Positions 38,203-50,944 of a stretch of DNA of 64,000 bases are shown one piece after another; positions within the stretch are counted from its first letter, which is position 1; each line of letters starts with the position of its first letter. Under the pieces are notes generated by a model. That model worked only from the letters and a program-made list of their open reading frames with translations, did not search any database and was not told where the DNA came from. A program made the translations under genes and the position numbers. The DNA is from Pseudoroseicyclus tamaricis (lineage in GTDB: Bacteria; Pseudomonadota; Alphaproteobacteria; Rhodobacterales; Rhodobacteraceae). The stretch spans positions 372,001 to 436,000 of the forward strand of contig NZ_JAAFYS010000002.1 in NCBI RefSeq assembly GCF_012070395.1, in the 5' to 3' direction.

Positions 38203-39396
38203 ATGGCCGGCCTCAAGGGAGAGCCCTTCGTCTGGGACGACCCGTTCCTCCTCGCGGACCAGCTGGCGGAGGAGGAGCGGATGATCGGCGACGCCGCCCG
38301 CGCCTTCGCCGAGGACAAGCTCGCCCCCCGGGTGCAGCGCGCCTACCTCGACGAGACGACGGATCCGGAGATCTTCCGCGAGATGGGGGCCGCCGGCCTT
38401 CTCGGCGTCACGATCCCCGAGGAATTCGGCGGCATCGGCGCCGGCTATGTCTCCTACGGCATGGTCGCGCGGGAGGTGGAGCGGGTGGATTCGGGATACC
38501 GCTCGATGATGTCCGTGCAGTCCTCGCTCGTGATGTTCCCCATCCACGCCTATGGATCGGAAGAGCAGCGGGCGAAGTATCTGCCCAAGCTCGCCTCCGG
38601 CGAGTGGATCGGCTGCTTCGGCCTGACGGAGCCCGATGCCGGCTCCGACCCCGGCGGCATGAAGACCCGCGCCGAGAAGGTGGAGGGCGGCTACCGCCTC
38701 TCCGGCGCCAAGACGTGGATCTCCAACGCGCCCATCGCCGATGTCTTCGTCGTCTGGGCGAAATCCGACGCACATGGCGGCAAGGTCCGCGGCTTCGTGC
38801 TGGAGAAGGGCATGAAGGGGCTGAGTGCGCCGAAGATCGGCGGCAAGCTCTCCCTCCGCGCCTCCATCACCGGCGAGATCGTCATGGAGGGCGTCGAGGT
38901 GGGCGAGGATGCCCTGCTGCCGAACGCCGAGGGCATGGGCGGCCCCTTCGGCTGCCTCAACCGCGCCCGCTACGGCATCGCCTGGGGCGTCATGGGCGCG
39001 GCGGAGGATTGCTGGTTCCGCGCAAGGTCTTACGGGCTGGACCGCAAGCAGTTCGGCAAGCCCCTCGCCGGCACCCAGCTCTACCAGAAGAAGCTCGCCG
39101 ACATGCAGACGGAGATCGCCCTCGGCCTGCAGGCCGCCCTCCGCGTCGGCCGCCTCTATGATGAGGGCCGCTTCGCGCCCGAGATGGTCTCCCTCATCAA
39201 GCGCAACAACTGCGGCAAGGCCCTGGATATCGCCCGCGCCGCCCGTGACATGCACGGCGGCAACGGCATCCAGATCGAGTACCACGTCATGCGCCACGCC
39301 CAGAACCTCGAGACGGTGAACACCTACGAGGGCACCCATGACGTCCACGCGCTGATCCTCGGCCGGGCGCAGACGGGGCTGCAGGCCTTCGGATGA
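38203..39396 (+). CDS. gcdH: Glutaryl-CoA dehydrogenase
   Basis: FAD enzyme converting glutaryl-CoA to crotonyl-CoA and CO2, on the lysine/glutarate and aromatic routes. The 397 residues match Gcd[17 protein letters not shown] near 90 with the substrate Arg, [14 protein letters not shown] near 137, and the catalytic Glu in [16 protein letters not shown] near 376. It overlaps the next gene, a CoA-transferase, by ATGA, a common pairing for glutarate use. Confidence 0.93.
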   Translation: MAGLKGEPFVWDDPFLLADQLAEEERMIGDAARAFAEDKLAPRVQRAYLDETTDPEIFREMGAAGLLGVTIPEEFGGIGAGYVSYGMVAREVERVDSGYRSMMSVQSSLVMFPIHAYGSEEQRAKYLPKLASGEWIGCFGLTEPDAGSDPGGMKTRAEKVEGGYRLSGAKTWISNAPIADVFVVWAKSDAHGGKVRGFVLEKGMKGLSAPKIGGKLSLRASITGEIVMEGVEVGEDALLPNAEGMGGPFGCLNRARYGIAWGVMGAAEDCWFRARSYGLDRKQFGKPLAGTQLYQKKLADMQTEIALGLQAALRVGRLYDEGRFAPEMVSLIKRNNCGKALDIARAARDMHGGNGIQIEYHVMRHAQNLETVNTYEGTHDVHALILGRAQTGLQAFG

Positions 39397-40547
39397 GCGG
39401 CCCAGCAGAGGCGCCCCTCGCCGGCCTGCGCGTCGTCGAACTGGCGCGGATCCTCGCCGGCCCCTGGATCGGCCAGACTCTGGCCGATCTCGGCGCCGAG
39501 GTCATCAAGGTGGAAAGTCCGGAGGGCGACGACACCCGCCGCTGGGGCCCGCCCTTCCTCGAGCGCGACGACGGCCGCGGCGGCACCGAACGCGTCGCCG
39601 CCTATTTCCACGCCACCAACCGCGGCAAGACCTCGGTCACCTGCGACTTCTCCTCGGCGGAAGACCTCAGCCGCCTCAAGGGCTTGGCCGGCGAAGCTGA
39701 TGTCCTGATCGAGAACTTCAAGGTCGGCGGTCTCGCCAAATACGGCCTCGACTACCCCAGCCTCGCCGCCACCAACCCGGCCCTCGTCTACGCCTCCATC
39801 ACCGGCTTCGGGCAGACCGGCCCCCGCGCCGCGCAGCCCGGCTACGACTTCCTGATCCAGGGCATGTCCGGCATCATGGACCTGACGGGAGAGCCCTCGG
39901 GCGAGCCCCAGAAGGTCGGCGTCGCGTGGATCGACATCTTCACCGGCCTCTACGGCACCATCGCCATCCAGGCGGCACTGGCGGAGCGGGGCCGTTCCGG
40001 CCTCGGCCAGCATCTCGACCTGTCGCTCTTCGATTGCGGCCTCGGCGTCCTCGCCAACCAGGCCGCCAACTGGCTGATCGGCGGCGTTGCCCCGGCCCGC
40101 CTCGGCAATGCGCACCCGAACATCGTGCCCTACCAGGTCTTCCCGGCCTCCGATGGCCACCTGATCATCGCCTGCGGCAATGACCGGCAATTCCGCGCCC
40201 TCTGCGAGACGCTCGCCCTGCCCGCCCTTGCCGCCGACCCCTCCTATGCCACCAACGAGGCCCGGGTCGCCAACCGCGACGCCCTCGCCGCCGCCCTCTC
40301 TGGAGCCACCTCCCTCCGCCCCCGCGCCGATCTCATCTCGGCCCTCGCCGCCGCCGGCGTCCCCGGCGGCCCGATCAACAGCGTCCCCGAGGCCCTCTCC
40401 GACCCCCAGGCCGAGGCCCGCGCCCTCCAGATCGCCCCCGAGGGCATCGCCGGCCTGCGCACCCCCATCACCCTCTCCCGCTCCCCCCTGACGACGGAGC
40501 GTGCCGCGCCCCTCCTCGGCACCGGCCGCTGGTCCTTCTCCCGCTGA
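39393..40547 (+). CDS. CaiB/BaiF-family (class III) CoA-transferase
   Basis: Class III CoA-transferase of 384 residues. N-terminal [34 protein letters not shown] and the catalytic Asp in [15 protein letters not shown] (near 155-169) are typical. Next to gcdH it probably moves CoA from succinyl-CoA to glutarate, as in mammalian SUGCT, feeding glutaryl-CoA dehydrogenase. Substrate is inferred from the operon. Confidence 0.88.
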   Translation: MSGPAEAPLAGLRVVELARILAGPWIGQTLADLGAEVIKVESPEGDDTRRWGPPFLERDDGRGGTERVAAYFHATNRGKTSVTCDFSSAEDLSRLKGLAGEADVLIENFKVGGLAKYGLDYPSLAATNPALVYASITGFGQTGPRAAQPGYDFLIQGMSGIMDLTGEPSGEPQKVGVAWIDIFTGLYGTIAIQAALAERGRSGLGQHLDLSLFDCGLGVLANQAANWLIGGVAPARLGNAHPNIVPYQVFPASDGHLIIACGNDRQFRALCETLALPALAADPSYATNEARVANRDALAAALSGATSLRPRADLISALAAAGVPGGPINSVPEALSDPQAEARALQIAPEGIAGLRTPITLSRSPLTTERAAPLLGTGRWSFSR

Positions 40548-40558
40548 TCATTCACCTG

Positions 40559-40605
40559 GCCCGAAATACCTCGGGGGGCTCCGGGGGGCAGCGCCCCCCG
40601 GTCCC
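40559..40605. repeat. CTCGGGGGG-type repeat with GC hairpin, copy 2
   Basis: CCCGAAATACCTCGGGGGG followed by CCGGGGGGCAGCGCCCCCCGG, a perfect hairpin, just after the CoA-transferase stop. It probably acts as the terminator between this gene and the convergent dipeptidase gene. Confidence 0.65.
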
Positions 40606-40677
40606 GCACCCTCCACCCCCACCCTCGCCCGCCGCGTCGCCGCCCCCCGCGAGACGCGCCAGCAAGGGCGCGGCGAG

Positions 40678-41727
40678 CTACCGCCCCCAGGTCCGCCGCA
40701 GCACGTCCACCCAGTTCCCGTGGCAGATCTTCGCGATCAGCTCTTCCCCGTAGCCCGCCTGCCGCATCGCCCCCACCAGCGCCGGCAGCCCGCTCACGTC
40801 GCCGATCTCCCGCGGCACCGCCGCCCCGTCGAAGTCGGAGCCGAGCGCCACGCCGCCCTCGCCCAGCCGCTCCAGCAGGTGGTCGAGATGGCGGATCATC
40901 GTCGTCAGAGCCACATCCGCCCCCATCTGCCCGTCCTCGCTGAGGAAGGCCCGCGCGAAGTTCAGCCCGACCAGCCCGCCCGTCTCGGCGATCTGGTCCA
41001 GCTGCCGGTCCGTCAGGTTGCGCGCATGCGGGCAGAGCGCGTGGGCATTGGAGTGCGAGGCGATCAGCGGCGCCCCGGTGATCTTCGCCACGTCGTCGCA
41101 GCCGGCCTCGTTGAGATGGCTGAGGTCGAGCGCGATCCTCAGCCGCCCGGCCTCCCGCACCAGTGCCCGGCCCTCCTCCGTCAGCCCCGGCCCGGTGTCT
41201 CCGGTGGAGGGAAAGCGGAAGGGCACGCCCTCGGCCCAGCGGGTCTTGCGGCTCCACACCAGCCCCATCGAGCGCAGCCCCAGCGCGTGCAGCACGTGCA
41301 GCGCCCGGAACTCCGCATCGATGCAATCGGCCCCCTCGAGGTGCAGCACCGCCGCCATCGCCGGCCCCGGCAACGCCGCCTCGATCCCGGCCGCGCTGGT
41401 GCAGGGCAGCAGCACGCCCATCCCCGCCAGCTCCCGGAAGAGCGCCACCTGCGCGACGATCGTCTTCAGCGCCGTCCCCTCGTCCATGATCCCCGGCAGC
41501 GGCAGGTCGTAGCTCTCGCCGGCCATCCGGCTCACATCCATCCGCTCCGCCGGGTCGGGCGCGAAGAGCGCGAACATCCCGCCCCCGAAGCCCCCCGCCA
41601 TGGCCTTCGGCAGATCCACCTGCGTCCCCCCGCCCCCGTCCCTGACGCGCCGAGGCGTCGACCGCCCCATCTGCAGCTTCAGCAGCAGGTCGTTGTGACC
41701 GTCGAAGACAGGCGGGTTCGCGGGCAT
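40678..41727 (-). CDS. Zn-dependent membrane dipeptidase family (renal dipeptidase type)
   Basis: Metallopeptidase of 349 residues related to renal dipeptidase, which hydrolyses dipeptides including D-amino-acid ones. The N-terminal [12 protein letters not shown] contains the His-x-Asp zinc pair (H11, D13); the bridging Glu is in HLEGAD near 127 and later histidines in [10 protein letters not shown] near 220. No signal peptide is seen, so it is likely cytoplasmic. Confidence 0.88.
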   Translation of the reverse strand: MPANPPVFDGHNDLLLKLQMGRSTPRRVRDGGGGTQVDLPKAMAGGFGGGMFALFAPDPAERMDVSRMAGESYDLPLPGIMDEGTALKTIVAQVALFRELAGMGVLLPCTSAAGIEAALPGPAMAAVLHLEGADCIDAEFRALHVLHALGLRSMGLVWSRKTRWAEGVPFRFPSTGDTGPGLTEEGRALVREAGRLRIALDLSHLNEAGCDDVAKITGAPLIASHSNAHALCPHARNLTDRQLDQIAETGGLVGLNFARAFLSEDGQMGADVALTTMIRHLDHLLERLGEGGVALGSDFDGAAVPREIGDVSGLPALVGAMRQAGYGEELIAKICHGNWVDVLRRTWGR

Positions 41728-41844
41728 GGGATCGGGCCTCCGGGCAGGTGCGGCGCGAGCCTAGAGCGGAACTCCCCTCCTCGCCAGCACCCCGCCCCGG
41801 GCCAATGGCCGCAGGCCGCGATCGAGTGTTTCGGGGGGGAAAAG

Positions 41845-41921
<77 letters not shown>

Positions 41922-41964
41922 CGCGCACCGGGTCTATAGCGGCGGCGCGGCAGCGCCGCAACGG

Positions 41965-43181
<1,217 letters not shown>

Positions 43182-43185
<4 letters not shown>

Positions 43186-43775
43186 GGCCGGGTCCCCATG
43201 AGCAACTCGATGGCGGTGAACATGATGGTGGCTCCGATCAGGATGGCGATGCCGAGGCCGACGACCAGCAGGAAGCTCTTCATGAGGGAGCCGAAGCGAT
43301 GCAGCTCGTTGATGAAGTGCAGCATGATCCAGAACTGCAGGATCAGCGCGGCGATGGCCGTGAAGGCGAGAAGCGGCGTCAGCACCAGCCCGATGACGAG
43401 CTGCGCGGCGCCGAGGACGACGCTGATCACCTCGGTCCAGAGCACCACGGTCAGCGCGCCGGTGAAGTCCCCCTGCCCGTTGAAAGCGCGGCCGCCGTAG
43501 GCCAGCGCGAAGACGAAGATGGTCAGCGCCGCGCCCACGATGATCGCGAAGGTGAAGGGGCGGATGGCGATGCCCTCGGCGAAGGGCTGGATGTTGCCCC
43601 CCGAGGGCAGCCCCGCGATCAGGGCGTTGAGGATGGCAACCAGCGCGATGCCGGGCCAGAGCACGTTGCGCCCCAGCCGCATGTCCAGAAGCTCCCGCGC
43701 CACGGCGGCCGGGTTGCGGAATGTCTCGCCCACGAGCCGGCCGAAGCCGCCCGGGCCTGCCGCCGGTGCGCTCAT
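43182..43775 (-). CDS. Yip1-domain membrane protein (second)
   Basis: Integral membrane protein of 197 residues with about five hydrophobic helices and the Yip1-like N-terminal FGRLVGETFRNPAAVARELLDMRLGR. The family is poorly understood in bacteria. It sits between another Yip1-like gene and sufS with 4-nt overlaps on both sides, so it is part of the suf transcript in this lineage. Confidence 0.8.
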
Positions 43776-44257
43776 GCTCCCTGCCTCGCCGCCTCGGCAA
43801 CCGCGCCGCCGAAGATGAGGCAGAAGCCGGCGATCCAGACGGCGCCGACGAGGTTCGTCCCCGGCCCCGGCCCGACGAAGCCCGCCATCAGCCCGTAGAG
43901 CAGTGCCCCGGGGGTGGAGGCGAGCAGCGCCCAGAAGAAGGCGAGCCGCAGCTGCCACCCCTCGATGCGCGAGCGGAAGAGCTTGAGGATACCGGCGCCG
44001 AGCGCCAGCAGCACGTAGAGCGCCAGCGGCCAGACGATCAGCCACGCGAAGAACTCGTAGCCGATCAGCTGGCTCAGCTCCGCCCCCGTCAGCTCCGACG
44101 TCCGCACGAGGCGCGGCCATTGTGCGACGAAGATGATCAGGCAGCCGATCATCAGGAACGCCAGCGCCCTGTCCTCCCGCCGGCCGGCGGCCAGCAGGCG
44201 GCGCATGACGCCACGCGGGTGGCGCCAGCTCGCCAGGATGTCGGTGGTGACGGCCAT
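43772..44257 (-). CDS. Yip1-family-like membrane protein (first)
   Basis: A 161-residue membrane protein with four predicted helices. The amphipathic N-terminus (ILASWRHPRGVMRRLLAAGRRED) resembles that of Yip1-domain proteins. It lies 3 bp after sufD and overlaps the next membrane gene. Its role in Fe-S assembly is not known; the constant association with suf genes suggests a membrane link. Confidence 0.75.
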   Translation of the reverse strand: MAVTTDILASWRHPRGVMRRLLAAGRREDRALAFLMIGCLIIFVAQWPRLVRTSELTGAELSQLIGYEFFAWLIVWPLALYVLLALGAGILKLFRSRIEGWQLRLAFFWALLASTPGALLYGLMAGFVGPGPGTNLVGAVWIAGFCLIFGGAVAEAARQGA

Positions 44258-44260
44258 GGA

Positions 44261-45549
44261 TCAGCCGCGCCGGCGGGCGAGCCAGCCCTCGAGCCGGGTG
44301 CGGATCTCCTCCGCGATCGACTCGTCCTCGATCTCCTCCAGCGCCTCGGCGACGAAGGAGAGGGTCAGCAGGTCCGTCGCCTCCTCCTTGGCGATGCCGC
44401 GCGAGCGCAGGTAGTAGAGCGCCGTCTCGTCGATGGCCCCGGAGGTGGAGCCGTGCGAGCAGGCGACGTCGTCGGCGTAGATCTCCAGCTCCGGCTTGGC
44501 GAGGAACTGGCTGTCTCCGTCGAGGAGGAGCGACTGGCTGATCTGGTAGCCATCGGTCTTCTGGGCGCCCGGCTTCACGAGGATCTTGCCCTGGAAGACG
44601 CCGGTGGCGCCGTTGCGCAGCACCTTCTTGAAGACCTGCCGGCTCTCGCAGCCCTCGGCATCGTGGGTGACGAAGATGGTGTCGTCATCGTGGAAGCCGC
44701 CGCCGTCGCCCATCGAGGCGCCGGCGATATGGGCAGTGCCGCCCTCGCCTTCCAGCCAGAGCACCGCCTCGTTGCGGGTCAGCGCGCCGTTGGCGGTGAG
44801 GGTGAAGCTCTTGAACGTGCTCCCTTCGCCGAGCCGGGCGTAGAGATGGCTGATGCAGCGGCGCTCGTGATCCCGCCCCTGCGCGCGGACATGGTGGAAG
44901 GTGGCGCCGTCGGCGACCTCGACCTCCATCACGTGGTTGAAGCGCGCCGCGGCCGGCCCGTTCTCCAGCAGCGTGAGCTCCGCGCCCGGCTCCAGCCAGA
45001 CGAGGTTGTGCAGCACGGCGTCGGAGGTCTCGTTGCGGTGCTGGTAGGAGATGCGCAGCGGCCGGTCGGCCTTGCCGGTGACGCGGATCACCACGCCATC
45101 CGTCGCGGTGGCGGAGTTCAGCGCCGCGAAGGGCCGATCCACCGGGTCATGCCCGCGTGTCTCCAGCTTGCCGTAGACGTCCTTCGCCCAGTGGATATCG
45201 CTCGCCATCGCCTCGGCGAGGCGCACGATCTCCAGCCCGGTGCCCTCCAGCGTATCCGACTCCTCGGGGGCGAAGACGCCATCCACGAAGGTGACGTGGA
45301 TCGTCTCGCGCTCGGAGAAGATCTCCGTCTCGCCGGCATCGAAGACGGCGGCGGGCCGCGGCGTCGCCTCGTTGAGGCTGTCGGGCCGCGTGAAGCGCCA
45401 GTACTCGTCCCGCCCGTGCGGCAGGCCCATGGCGCGCAGCCGGCCGAGCGCCGCCTCCCGCGCCTCGCGGGCCCAGCGGCCACCCTCGGGCAGCGTGATC
45501 TCCGCCAGCCGGGCGTCGGTCATTTCCTGCTTGGGCTTGGTCAGCGCCA

Positions 45550-45550
<1 letters not shown>
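44261..45550 (-). CDS. sufD: Fe-S cluster assembly protein SufD
   Basis: Scaffold component of the SufBCD complex. The 429 residues end in the SufBD beta-helix: GVFQGKILVKPGAQKTDGYQ, LEIYADDVACSHGSTSGAID (the conserved His) and LYYLRSRGI. The start at 45550 shares one base with the sufC stop (TGATG). Partner of SufB and the ATPase SufC. Confidence 0.94.
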
Positions 45551-46305
<755 letters not shown>

Positions 46306-46318
46306 GTTTCTTCTTCCT

Positions 46319-46630
46319 TCAGCCCAGGCGGACGGCCGTTCCGGAGGCCGTCACCATGAGCATCTGATTGATGACTTCGAAATCGAGGTCGACACCGACG
46401 ACGGCATCCGCCCCCAGCTTTTTCGCTTCGTCTTCCATTTCTTCGATCGCGATGCGCCGCGCCTTGCCGATGCCGCGCTCATAGCCGCCGGCGCGCCCGC
46501 CAACGAAGTCACGCACATTGGCGAACATGTCCCGGAAGACGTTGGCGCCGAGAATGGCCTCGCCCGTGACGATGCCGAGATACTCGGTGGCCGGGCGGCC
46601 CTCGATGCTGGTCGTGGTGGTGGTGATCAT
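46319..46630 (-). CDS. YbjQ (UPF0145) family protein
   Basis: A 103-residue protein of the YbjQ family, predicted to form metal-binding pentamers. Typical wording: [21 protein letters not shown], then [24 protein letters not shown] and [13 protein letters not shown]. The start at 46630 overlaps the upstream ORFan (ATGA). Its place between sufB and sufC is unusual for the family. Confidence 0.88.
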   Translation of the reverse strand: MITTTTTSIEGRPATEYLGIVTGEAILGANVFRDMFANVRDFVGGRAGGYERGIGKARRIAIEEMEDEAKKLGADAVVGVDLDFEVINQMLMVTASGTAVRLG

Positions 46631-46983
46631 GCGGCTCTCCCGTTGCAGTACCACTCGCGTCCCACCGCCCGTTCAATACCATCTCGCATGCACACTGCGG
46701 CATCGAGGGTGGAAAGCTGATGATGGACTTCGCCGTCTACCCTTACAGTCAGCGAGCCATTATTCTGGAACATGGTTCCGAGGTAGCGAGAGCCCGCGAC
46801 AGGAAAGGCCGAGTAGGCCTCGAGACCGTCTCCCGAGCCGTAAAATTGTATGTTGTACGACTCGCCGATATCGTTCAGCAGCACCGCGGCCAGTCTTTTG
46901 AATAGAGACATTTCGCTCTCCAGAAGGTTCACATTGCACTGCGAACCTACCGGCACAGGAATGTCCTGTGCGGCAAATATCAT
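46627..46983 (-). CDS. Unknown protein (ORFan) inside the suf operon
   Basis: I do not recognise this 118-residue protein. No signal peptide, membrane helix or metal-ligand cluster is seen; it looks like a small alpha/beta protein ([16 protein letters not shown], then [12 protein letters not shown]). Its base use is AT-richer than sufB and sufC, suggesting later acquisition, yet ATGA overlaps join it to sufB on one side and to the ybjQ-like gene on the other. An internal ATG (MSLFKRL, residue 25) is an alternative start. Confidence 0.72.
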   Translation of the reverse strand: MIFAAQDIPVPVGSQCNVNLLESEMSLFKRLAAVLLNDIGESYNIQFYGSGDGLEAYSAFPVAGSRYLGTMFQNNGSLTVRVDGEVHHQLSTLDAAVCMRDGIERAVGREWYCNGRAA

Positions 46984-48491
46984 CCGACAGACCCTTCCAG
47001 AGAAATGGCCACGAGCTGCTGCGCTTCCATGGCGAATTCCATTGGCAGCGCCTGCAGCACGTCGCGGCAGAAGCCGTTGACGACGAGGGCGACGGCCTCC
47101 TCCTCGTCCATGCCGCGCTGGCGGCAGTAGAAGAGCTGGTCTTCGTCGACCTTCGACGTGGTCGCCTCGTGCTCCACGCGGCTGCTGTTATTTTTAACCT
47201 CGATATAGGGCACCGTATGCGCCCCGCAGCCGGAGCCGATTAGCAGCGAGTCGCACTGCGTGTAATTGCGGCTGTTCGTCGCCTTGGGGTGCATCGAGAC
47301 GAGGCCCCGGTAGGTATTCTGCGCCCGCCCGGCGCTGATCCCCTTGGAGACGATCCGGCTCTTCGTGTTCTTGCCGAGGTGGATCATCTTCGTGCCGGTA
47401 TCGGCCTGCTGGGCGTTGTTGGTGATGGCGATGGAGTAGAACTCGCCCTGGCTGTCGTCGCCCCGCAGGATGCAGGAGGGGTACTTCCACGTGATGGCGG
47501 AGCCGGTCTCGACCTGCGTCCACATCACCTTCGCCCGGTCGCCCCGGCAATCGGCGCGCTTGGTGACGAAGTTGTAGATGCCGCCCTTGCCCTCGTCGTC
47601 GCCCGGGTACCAGTTCTGCACCGTGGAGTACTTCACCTCGGCGTCTTCCTCGACGACGATCTCGACCACGGCGGCGTGCAGCTGCGCCACGTCGCGCTGG
47701 GGCGCCGTGCAGCCTTCGAGGTAGCTCACGTAGCTCCCCTTGTCGGCGATGATCAGCGTCCGCTCGAACTGGCCGGTATTCTCGGCATTGATACGGAAGT
47801 ATGTGGAGAGCTCCATCGGGCAGCGCACGCCCGGCGGAACATAGACGAAGGACCCGTCGGAGAAGACCGCCGAGTTCAGCGTCGCATAGAAGTTGTCGGA
47901 GGCGGGGACGACCGAGCCGAGGTACTTCTTCACCAGCTCCGGATGCTCGCGGATGGCCTCGGAGATGGAGCAGAAGATGACGCCGGCCTTCGCCAGCTCA
48001 TCCTTGAACGTGGTCCCGACGGAGACGGAATCGAACACCGCATCCACCGCGACACGCCGATCCTGCTCCCCCTCGGCCGGCTCGACGCCGGCGAGCAAGG
48101 CCTGCTCCTTCAAGGGGATGCCGAGCTTTTCGTAGGTGGCGAGCAGCTTGGGGTCCACCTCGTCGAGGGACTTCGGCTTCACGTCCATGCTCTTCGGCCG
48201 GGCGTAGTAATACTGGTCCTGGAAGTCGATCTCGGGCAGCGTCAGCATCGGCCAGGTGGGGTTCTCCTTGCCCTCCCAGCGGCGATAGGCCGCGAGCCGC
48301 CAGTCGAGCATCCACTCGGGCTCTTCGTTCTTCTGCGAGATCAGGCGCACGATGTCCTCGTTGAGGCCCTTCGGTGCGTATTCCGTCTCGATTTCCGTGT
48401 TCCAGCCGAACTTGTACTTGCCGGAGAGCCGGGCGACGGCATCGACCGTCTCCTGGTCCACGCCTTCGCGGGTGGTGACGACTTCGTTCAT
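46980..48491 (-). CDS. sufB: Fe-S cluster assembly protein SufB
   Basis: Scaffold on which the cluster is built, with SufC and SufD. The 503 residues are standard for Suf[13 protein letters not shown] contains the conserved Cys, and [20 protein letters not shown]-type wording of the beta-helix core is present, as is the C-terminal [14 protein letters not shown]. Overlaps upstream (cysteine desulfurase) and downstream (ORFan) genes by four bases. Confidence 0.96.
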   Translation of the reverse strand: MNEVVTTREGVDQETVDAVARLSGKYKFGWNTEIETEYAPKGLNEDIVRLISQKNEEPEWMLDWRLAAYRRWEGKENPTWPMLTLPEIDFQDQYYYARPKSMDVKPKSLDEVDPKLLATYEKLGIPLKEQALLAGVEPAEGEQDRRVAVDAVFDSVSVGTTFKDELAKAGVIFCSISEAIREHPELVKKYLGSVVPASDNFYATLNSAVFSDGSFVYVPPGVRCPMELSTYFRINAENTGQFERTLIIADKGSYVSYLEGCTAPQRDVAQLHAAVVEIVVEEDAEVKYSTVQNWYPGDDEGKGGIYNFVTKRADCRGDRAKVMWTQVETGSAITWKYPSCILRGDDSQGEFYSIAITNNAQQADTGTKMIHLGKNTKSRIVSKGISAGRAQNTYRGLVSMHPKATNSRNYTQCDSLLIGSGCGAHTVPYIEVKNNSSRVEHEATTSKVDEDQLFYCRQRGMDEEEAVALVVNGFCRDVLQALPMEFAMEAQQLVAISLEGSVG

Positions 48492-49543
48492 GCGTCCATC
48501 CTCGTCTGTCGGGCGGGGCCAAGAGCCCGGCGCCGCTTTTCTCCAAATGTGCGGGCAAAGGCCAGCACCGTGTCATCCGTCGTGTCGGGCCCCAGCGAGA
48601 TGCGCAGGGAGCATCCCGCGTCATCTCCGTAGCCCATCGCCTCCAGCACCCGGCTGCGGCGCACCTTGCCCGAGGAACAGGCCGAGCCCGCCGAGGTGGC
48701 GAAGCCGGCCAGATCCATCACCATCACCTGCGTCTCCCCCTTCCATCCGGGAGAGATGACGCTGGTGACATTCGGCAGGCGCGGGGCGGTCCTGCCCACG
48801 ATATGGAGCCCCGGCGCCTCGTCTTCCAGTGCGGATTCGAGAAGATTGCGGCGCGCCGCCACCTCCTCCCAGACGCCGTTCGCCAGATCGGCCTGCGCGG
48901 CGGCCGCCGCGGCGCCCATCCCGGCGATGCCGATCATGTTCTCTGTGCCCGCGCGGCGCGACATTTCCTGCCCGCCGCCGAGCGTGCGGGCGGCGACCTC
49001 GGTGCCGGGTTTCAGCACGAGCGCCCCCACCCCCTTGGGCCCGCCGAACTTGTGGGCGGAGATCACGGCCATCGAGATGCCGGACCACCCGAAGGCGAAG
49101 GGCAGCTTGCCGAAGGCCTGCGTGATGTCGGAAAGGGCCAGCCCCTCCGGCAGCTCCTGCAGTATGCCGGTCTCGGAATTGGCGAGCTGAAGCGTCGCCC
49201 TTGCCGGATCTGGAACCGTCACACGCCCGTCACGAGAGACCTCTAGAGAGGGCTCGCACCATGCCAGCGCCGCCTCGTGCTCCACCGGCGCGCAGGCGAG
49301 GCCCCGGCCGGCGAGGCCGAGCGCCAGCGCCTCTGTGGCGCCGGAGGTGAAGATGATGTCGTCCGCTTCGGCGCCGATGGCTTCGGCCACCTGCGCGCGC
49401 GCCCGCTCGACGACGCCCTTCGCCGCCCGCCCCTCGGCGTGGACGGAGGAAGGGTTGCCGGCGATGTCCATCGCGGCTGCCATCGCCTCGCGCGCCTCCG
49501 GGCGCAGCGGCGTCGTGGCCGCGTGATCGAGATAGTGCCTCAC
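48488..49543 (-). CDS. Cysteine desulfurase, IscS/NifS-like (group I)
   Basis: Second PLP cysteine desulfurase of the operon, 351 residues. [14 protein letters not shown] opens the fold, the PLP lysine is in [11 protein letters not shown] near 196 and the active Cys in [14 protein letters not shown] near 313, the longer mobile loop of group I enzymes. The GTG at 49543 has the better spacing from GGAAAGGA; an ATG at 49549 adds two residues. It lies 25 bp after iscR. Confidence 0.9.
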   Translation of the reverse strand: MRHYLDHAATTPLRPEAREAMAAAMDIAGNPSSVHAEGRAAKGVVERARAQVAEAIGAEADDIIFTSGATEALALGLAGRGLACAPVEHEAALAWCEPSLEVSRDGRVTVPDPARATLQLANSETGILQELPEGLALSDITQAFGKLPFAFGWSGISMAVISAHKFGGPKGVGALVLKPGTEVAARTLGGGQEMSRRAGTENMIGIAGMGAAAAAAQADLANGVWEEVAARRNLLESALEDEAPGLHIVGRTAPRLPNVTSVISPGWKGETQVMVMDLAGFATSAGSACSSGKVRRSRVLEAMGYGDDAGCSLRISLGPDTTDDTVLAFARTFGEKRRRALGPARQTRMDA

Positions 49544-49568
49544 GGGCATCCTTTCCGGGCAGCGGGCC

Positions 49569-50111
49569 TCAGCCCTGCTCCTGCCCCATGGGTTCCCCAA
49601 CGATATGCCGCTCAGAGCCGGTCCCGGCCGGCGGCGCCGTCACCGGGCCGATCGTCTCCTCCACCACCTCGAAGAGCGCCGGCACCGCCCGGCAGGGCGC
49701 GAGGCCGTTGCGGGTGACGTCCGACAGCCGCGTCTGGTGGAGGAAGACGTAGACATGCGCGGCGAGGCTCTCCCACAGCCGGTTGGTCAGGCTCTGCGCC
49801 CGGCTGCCGGAGGCGCCTCCCGACGCGCCGGCGCCCTTGTGCATGGCGCTCACCGTCTCGTCCACGGCCACCAGCACGTCGGCCACCGAGATCTCCTCGG
49901 CCGGCCGTGCCAGCCTGTAGCCGCCGCCGGGCCCGCGCACCGAGACGACGAGCTCCGCCCTCCGCAGCCGCACGAAGAGCTGCTCGAGGTAGGGCAGCGA
50001 CAGGTCCTGCCGCCGCGACAGCTCGTTGAGGCTCATCAGCTCGCCCTCGGGCTGCAGAGCCAGATCGCACAGCGCCACCATCGCATAACGGCCTTTGGTC
50101 GACAGCTTCAT
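49569..50111 (-). CDS. iscR: Rrf2-family regulator IscR without the cysteine triad
   Basis: Transcription factor controlling the following suf genes. The N-terminal MKLSTKGRYAMVALCDLAL and wing RGPGGGYRLARP are typical of IscR/Rrf2. In Escherichia coli IscR, Cys92, Cys98 and Cys104 bind a 2Fe-2S cluster; here the matching stretch (HKGAGASGGASGSRAQ, 91-106) has none, and only Cys15 and Cys140 exist in 180 residues. IscR of Rhodobacter sphaeroides is also known to lack most of these cysteines. It heads the suf operon. Confidence 0.9.
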   Translation of the reverse strand: MKLSTKGRYAMVALCDLALQPEGELMSLNELSRRQDLSLPYLEQLFVRLRRAELVVSVRGPGGGYRLARPAEEISVADVLVAVDETVSAMHKGAGASGGASGSRAQSLTNRLWESLAAHVYVFLHQTRLSDVTRNGLAPCRAVPALFEVVEETIGPVTAPPAGTGSERHIVGEPMGQEQG

Positions 50112-50145
50112 CGGTGACCCTTTCGAGGTGCCCATACCCGGGCAA

Positions 50146-50163
50146 TTGACCATACGCATTGAC
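50146..50163. promoter_or_regulatory. TTGAC direct repeat upstream of iscR
   Basis: TTGAC occurs at 50146-50150 and 50159-50163, 13 bp apart, in the leader of iscR (start codon at 50111). It could be part of an IscR site for autoregulation. The evidence is only the repeat and its place. Confidence 0.3.
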
Positions 50164-50221
50164 GCCGCACCGGGGCTACCCTACTTCCCTTGCAGCTTAC
50201 CGGGCCCCTGATGGGCGCCGG

Positions 50222-50238
50222 TTTAGAATTATTCTAAA
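50222..50238. promoter_or_regulatory. Irr-type iron-response box (ICE motif)
   Basis: TTTAGAATTATTCTAAA is a perfect 8-1-8 palindrome that matches the Irr/ICE motif of alphaproteobacteria (TTTAGAA-x3-TTCTAAA). It lies 110 bp upstream of iscR and 49 bp upstream of the divergent hydrolase gene. Irr responds to haem and iron status, so the suf operon is probably repressed or activated through this site according to iron supply. Confidence 0.82.
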
Positions 50239-50287
50239 GTGCCCGAGCGTTTCCGTCAAGAAACCTTGGGCCCCGCTGAGGACGACG

Positions 50288-50941
50288 ATGCCCGAAGTCA
50301 TCTTCCCCGGCCCCGAGGGCCGGCTCGAAGGCCGTTACCACCCGCAACGCGCCCCGGACGCCCCCATCGCGATCATCCTGCACCCGCACCCCCAGTTCGG
50401 CGGCACGATGAACAACCGCGTTGTCTACAACCTGCACTACGCCTTCCACGATCTGGGATTCACGGTGCTGCGGTTCAACTTCCGCGGTGTCGGGCGCAGC
50501 CAGGGCGAGTACGACCAGGGGATCGGCGAGCTCTCCGACGCCGCCTCGGCGCTCGACTACCTGCAGTCGATGAACTCCAATTCCAAGCATTGCTGGGTCG
50601 CCGGGTTCTCCTTCGGCGCCTGGATCGGCATGCAGCTGCTCATGCGGCGGCCGGAGATCACGGGCTTCATCTCCGTCGCCCCGCAGGCGAACATGTACGA
50701 TTTCTCCTTCCTAGCCCCCTGCCCCTCCTCGGGCCTCGTCATCAACGGCTCGGCCGACCGTGTCGCCCCGCCCGCCGATACAGAGCACCTGGTCAAGAAG
50801 CTGCACGAGCAGAAGGGCATCACCATCACGCATGAGACGATCCCCGGTGCCGGCCATTTCTTCGAAGACCCGCACATGGACACGATGATCGGCTCGGTGA
50901 AGGATTACGTCGCCCGCCGCCTGACAGAGACGAGCCGCTAG
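50288..50941 (+). CDS. Alpha/beta hydrolase (COG2945 type)
   Basis: Cytoplasmic alpha/beta hydrolase of 217 residues. HPHPQFGGTMNN near 36, FRGVGRSQG near 69, nucleophile elbow GFSFGAWIG near 108 (Ser110) and the final His in PGAGHFFED near 194 give a full Ser-Asp-His set. Substrate unknown. It is transcribed divergently from iscR, with the Irr-type box between, so it may be iron regulated. Confidence 0.88.
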   Translation: MPEVIFPGPEGRLEGRYHPQRAPDAPIAIILHPHPQFGGTMNNRVVYNLHYAFHDLGFTVLRFNFRGVGRSQGEYDQGIGELSDAASALDYLQSMNSNSKHCWVAGFSFGAWIGMQLLMRRPEITGFISVAPQANMYDFSFLAPCPSSGLVINGSADRVAPPADTEHLVKKLHEQKGITITHETIPGAGHFFEDPHMDTMIGSVKDYVARRLTETSR

Positions 50942-50944
50942 GCC

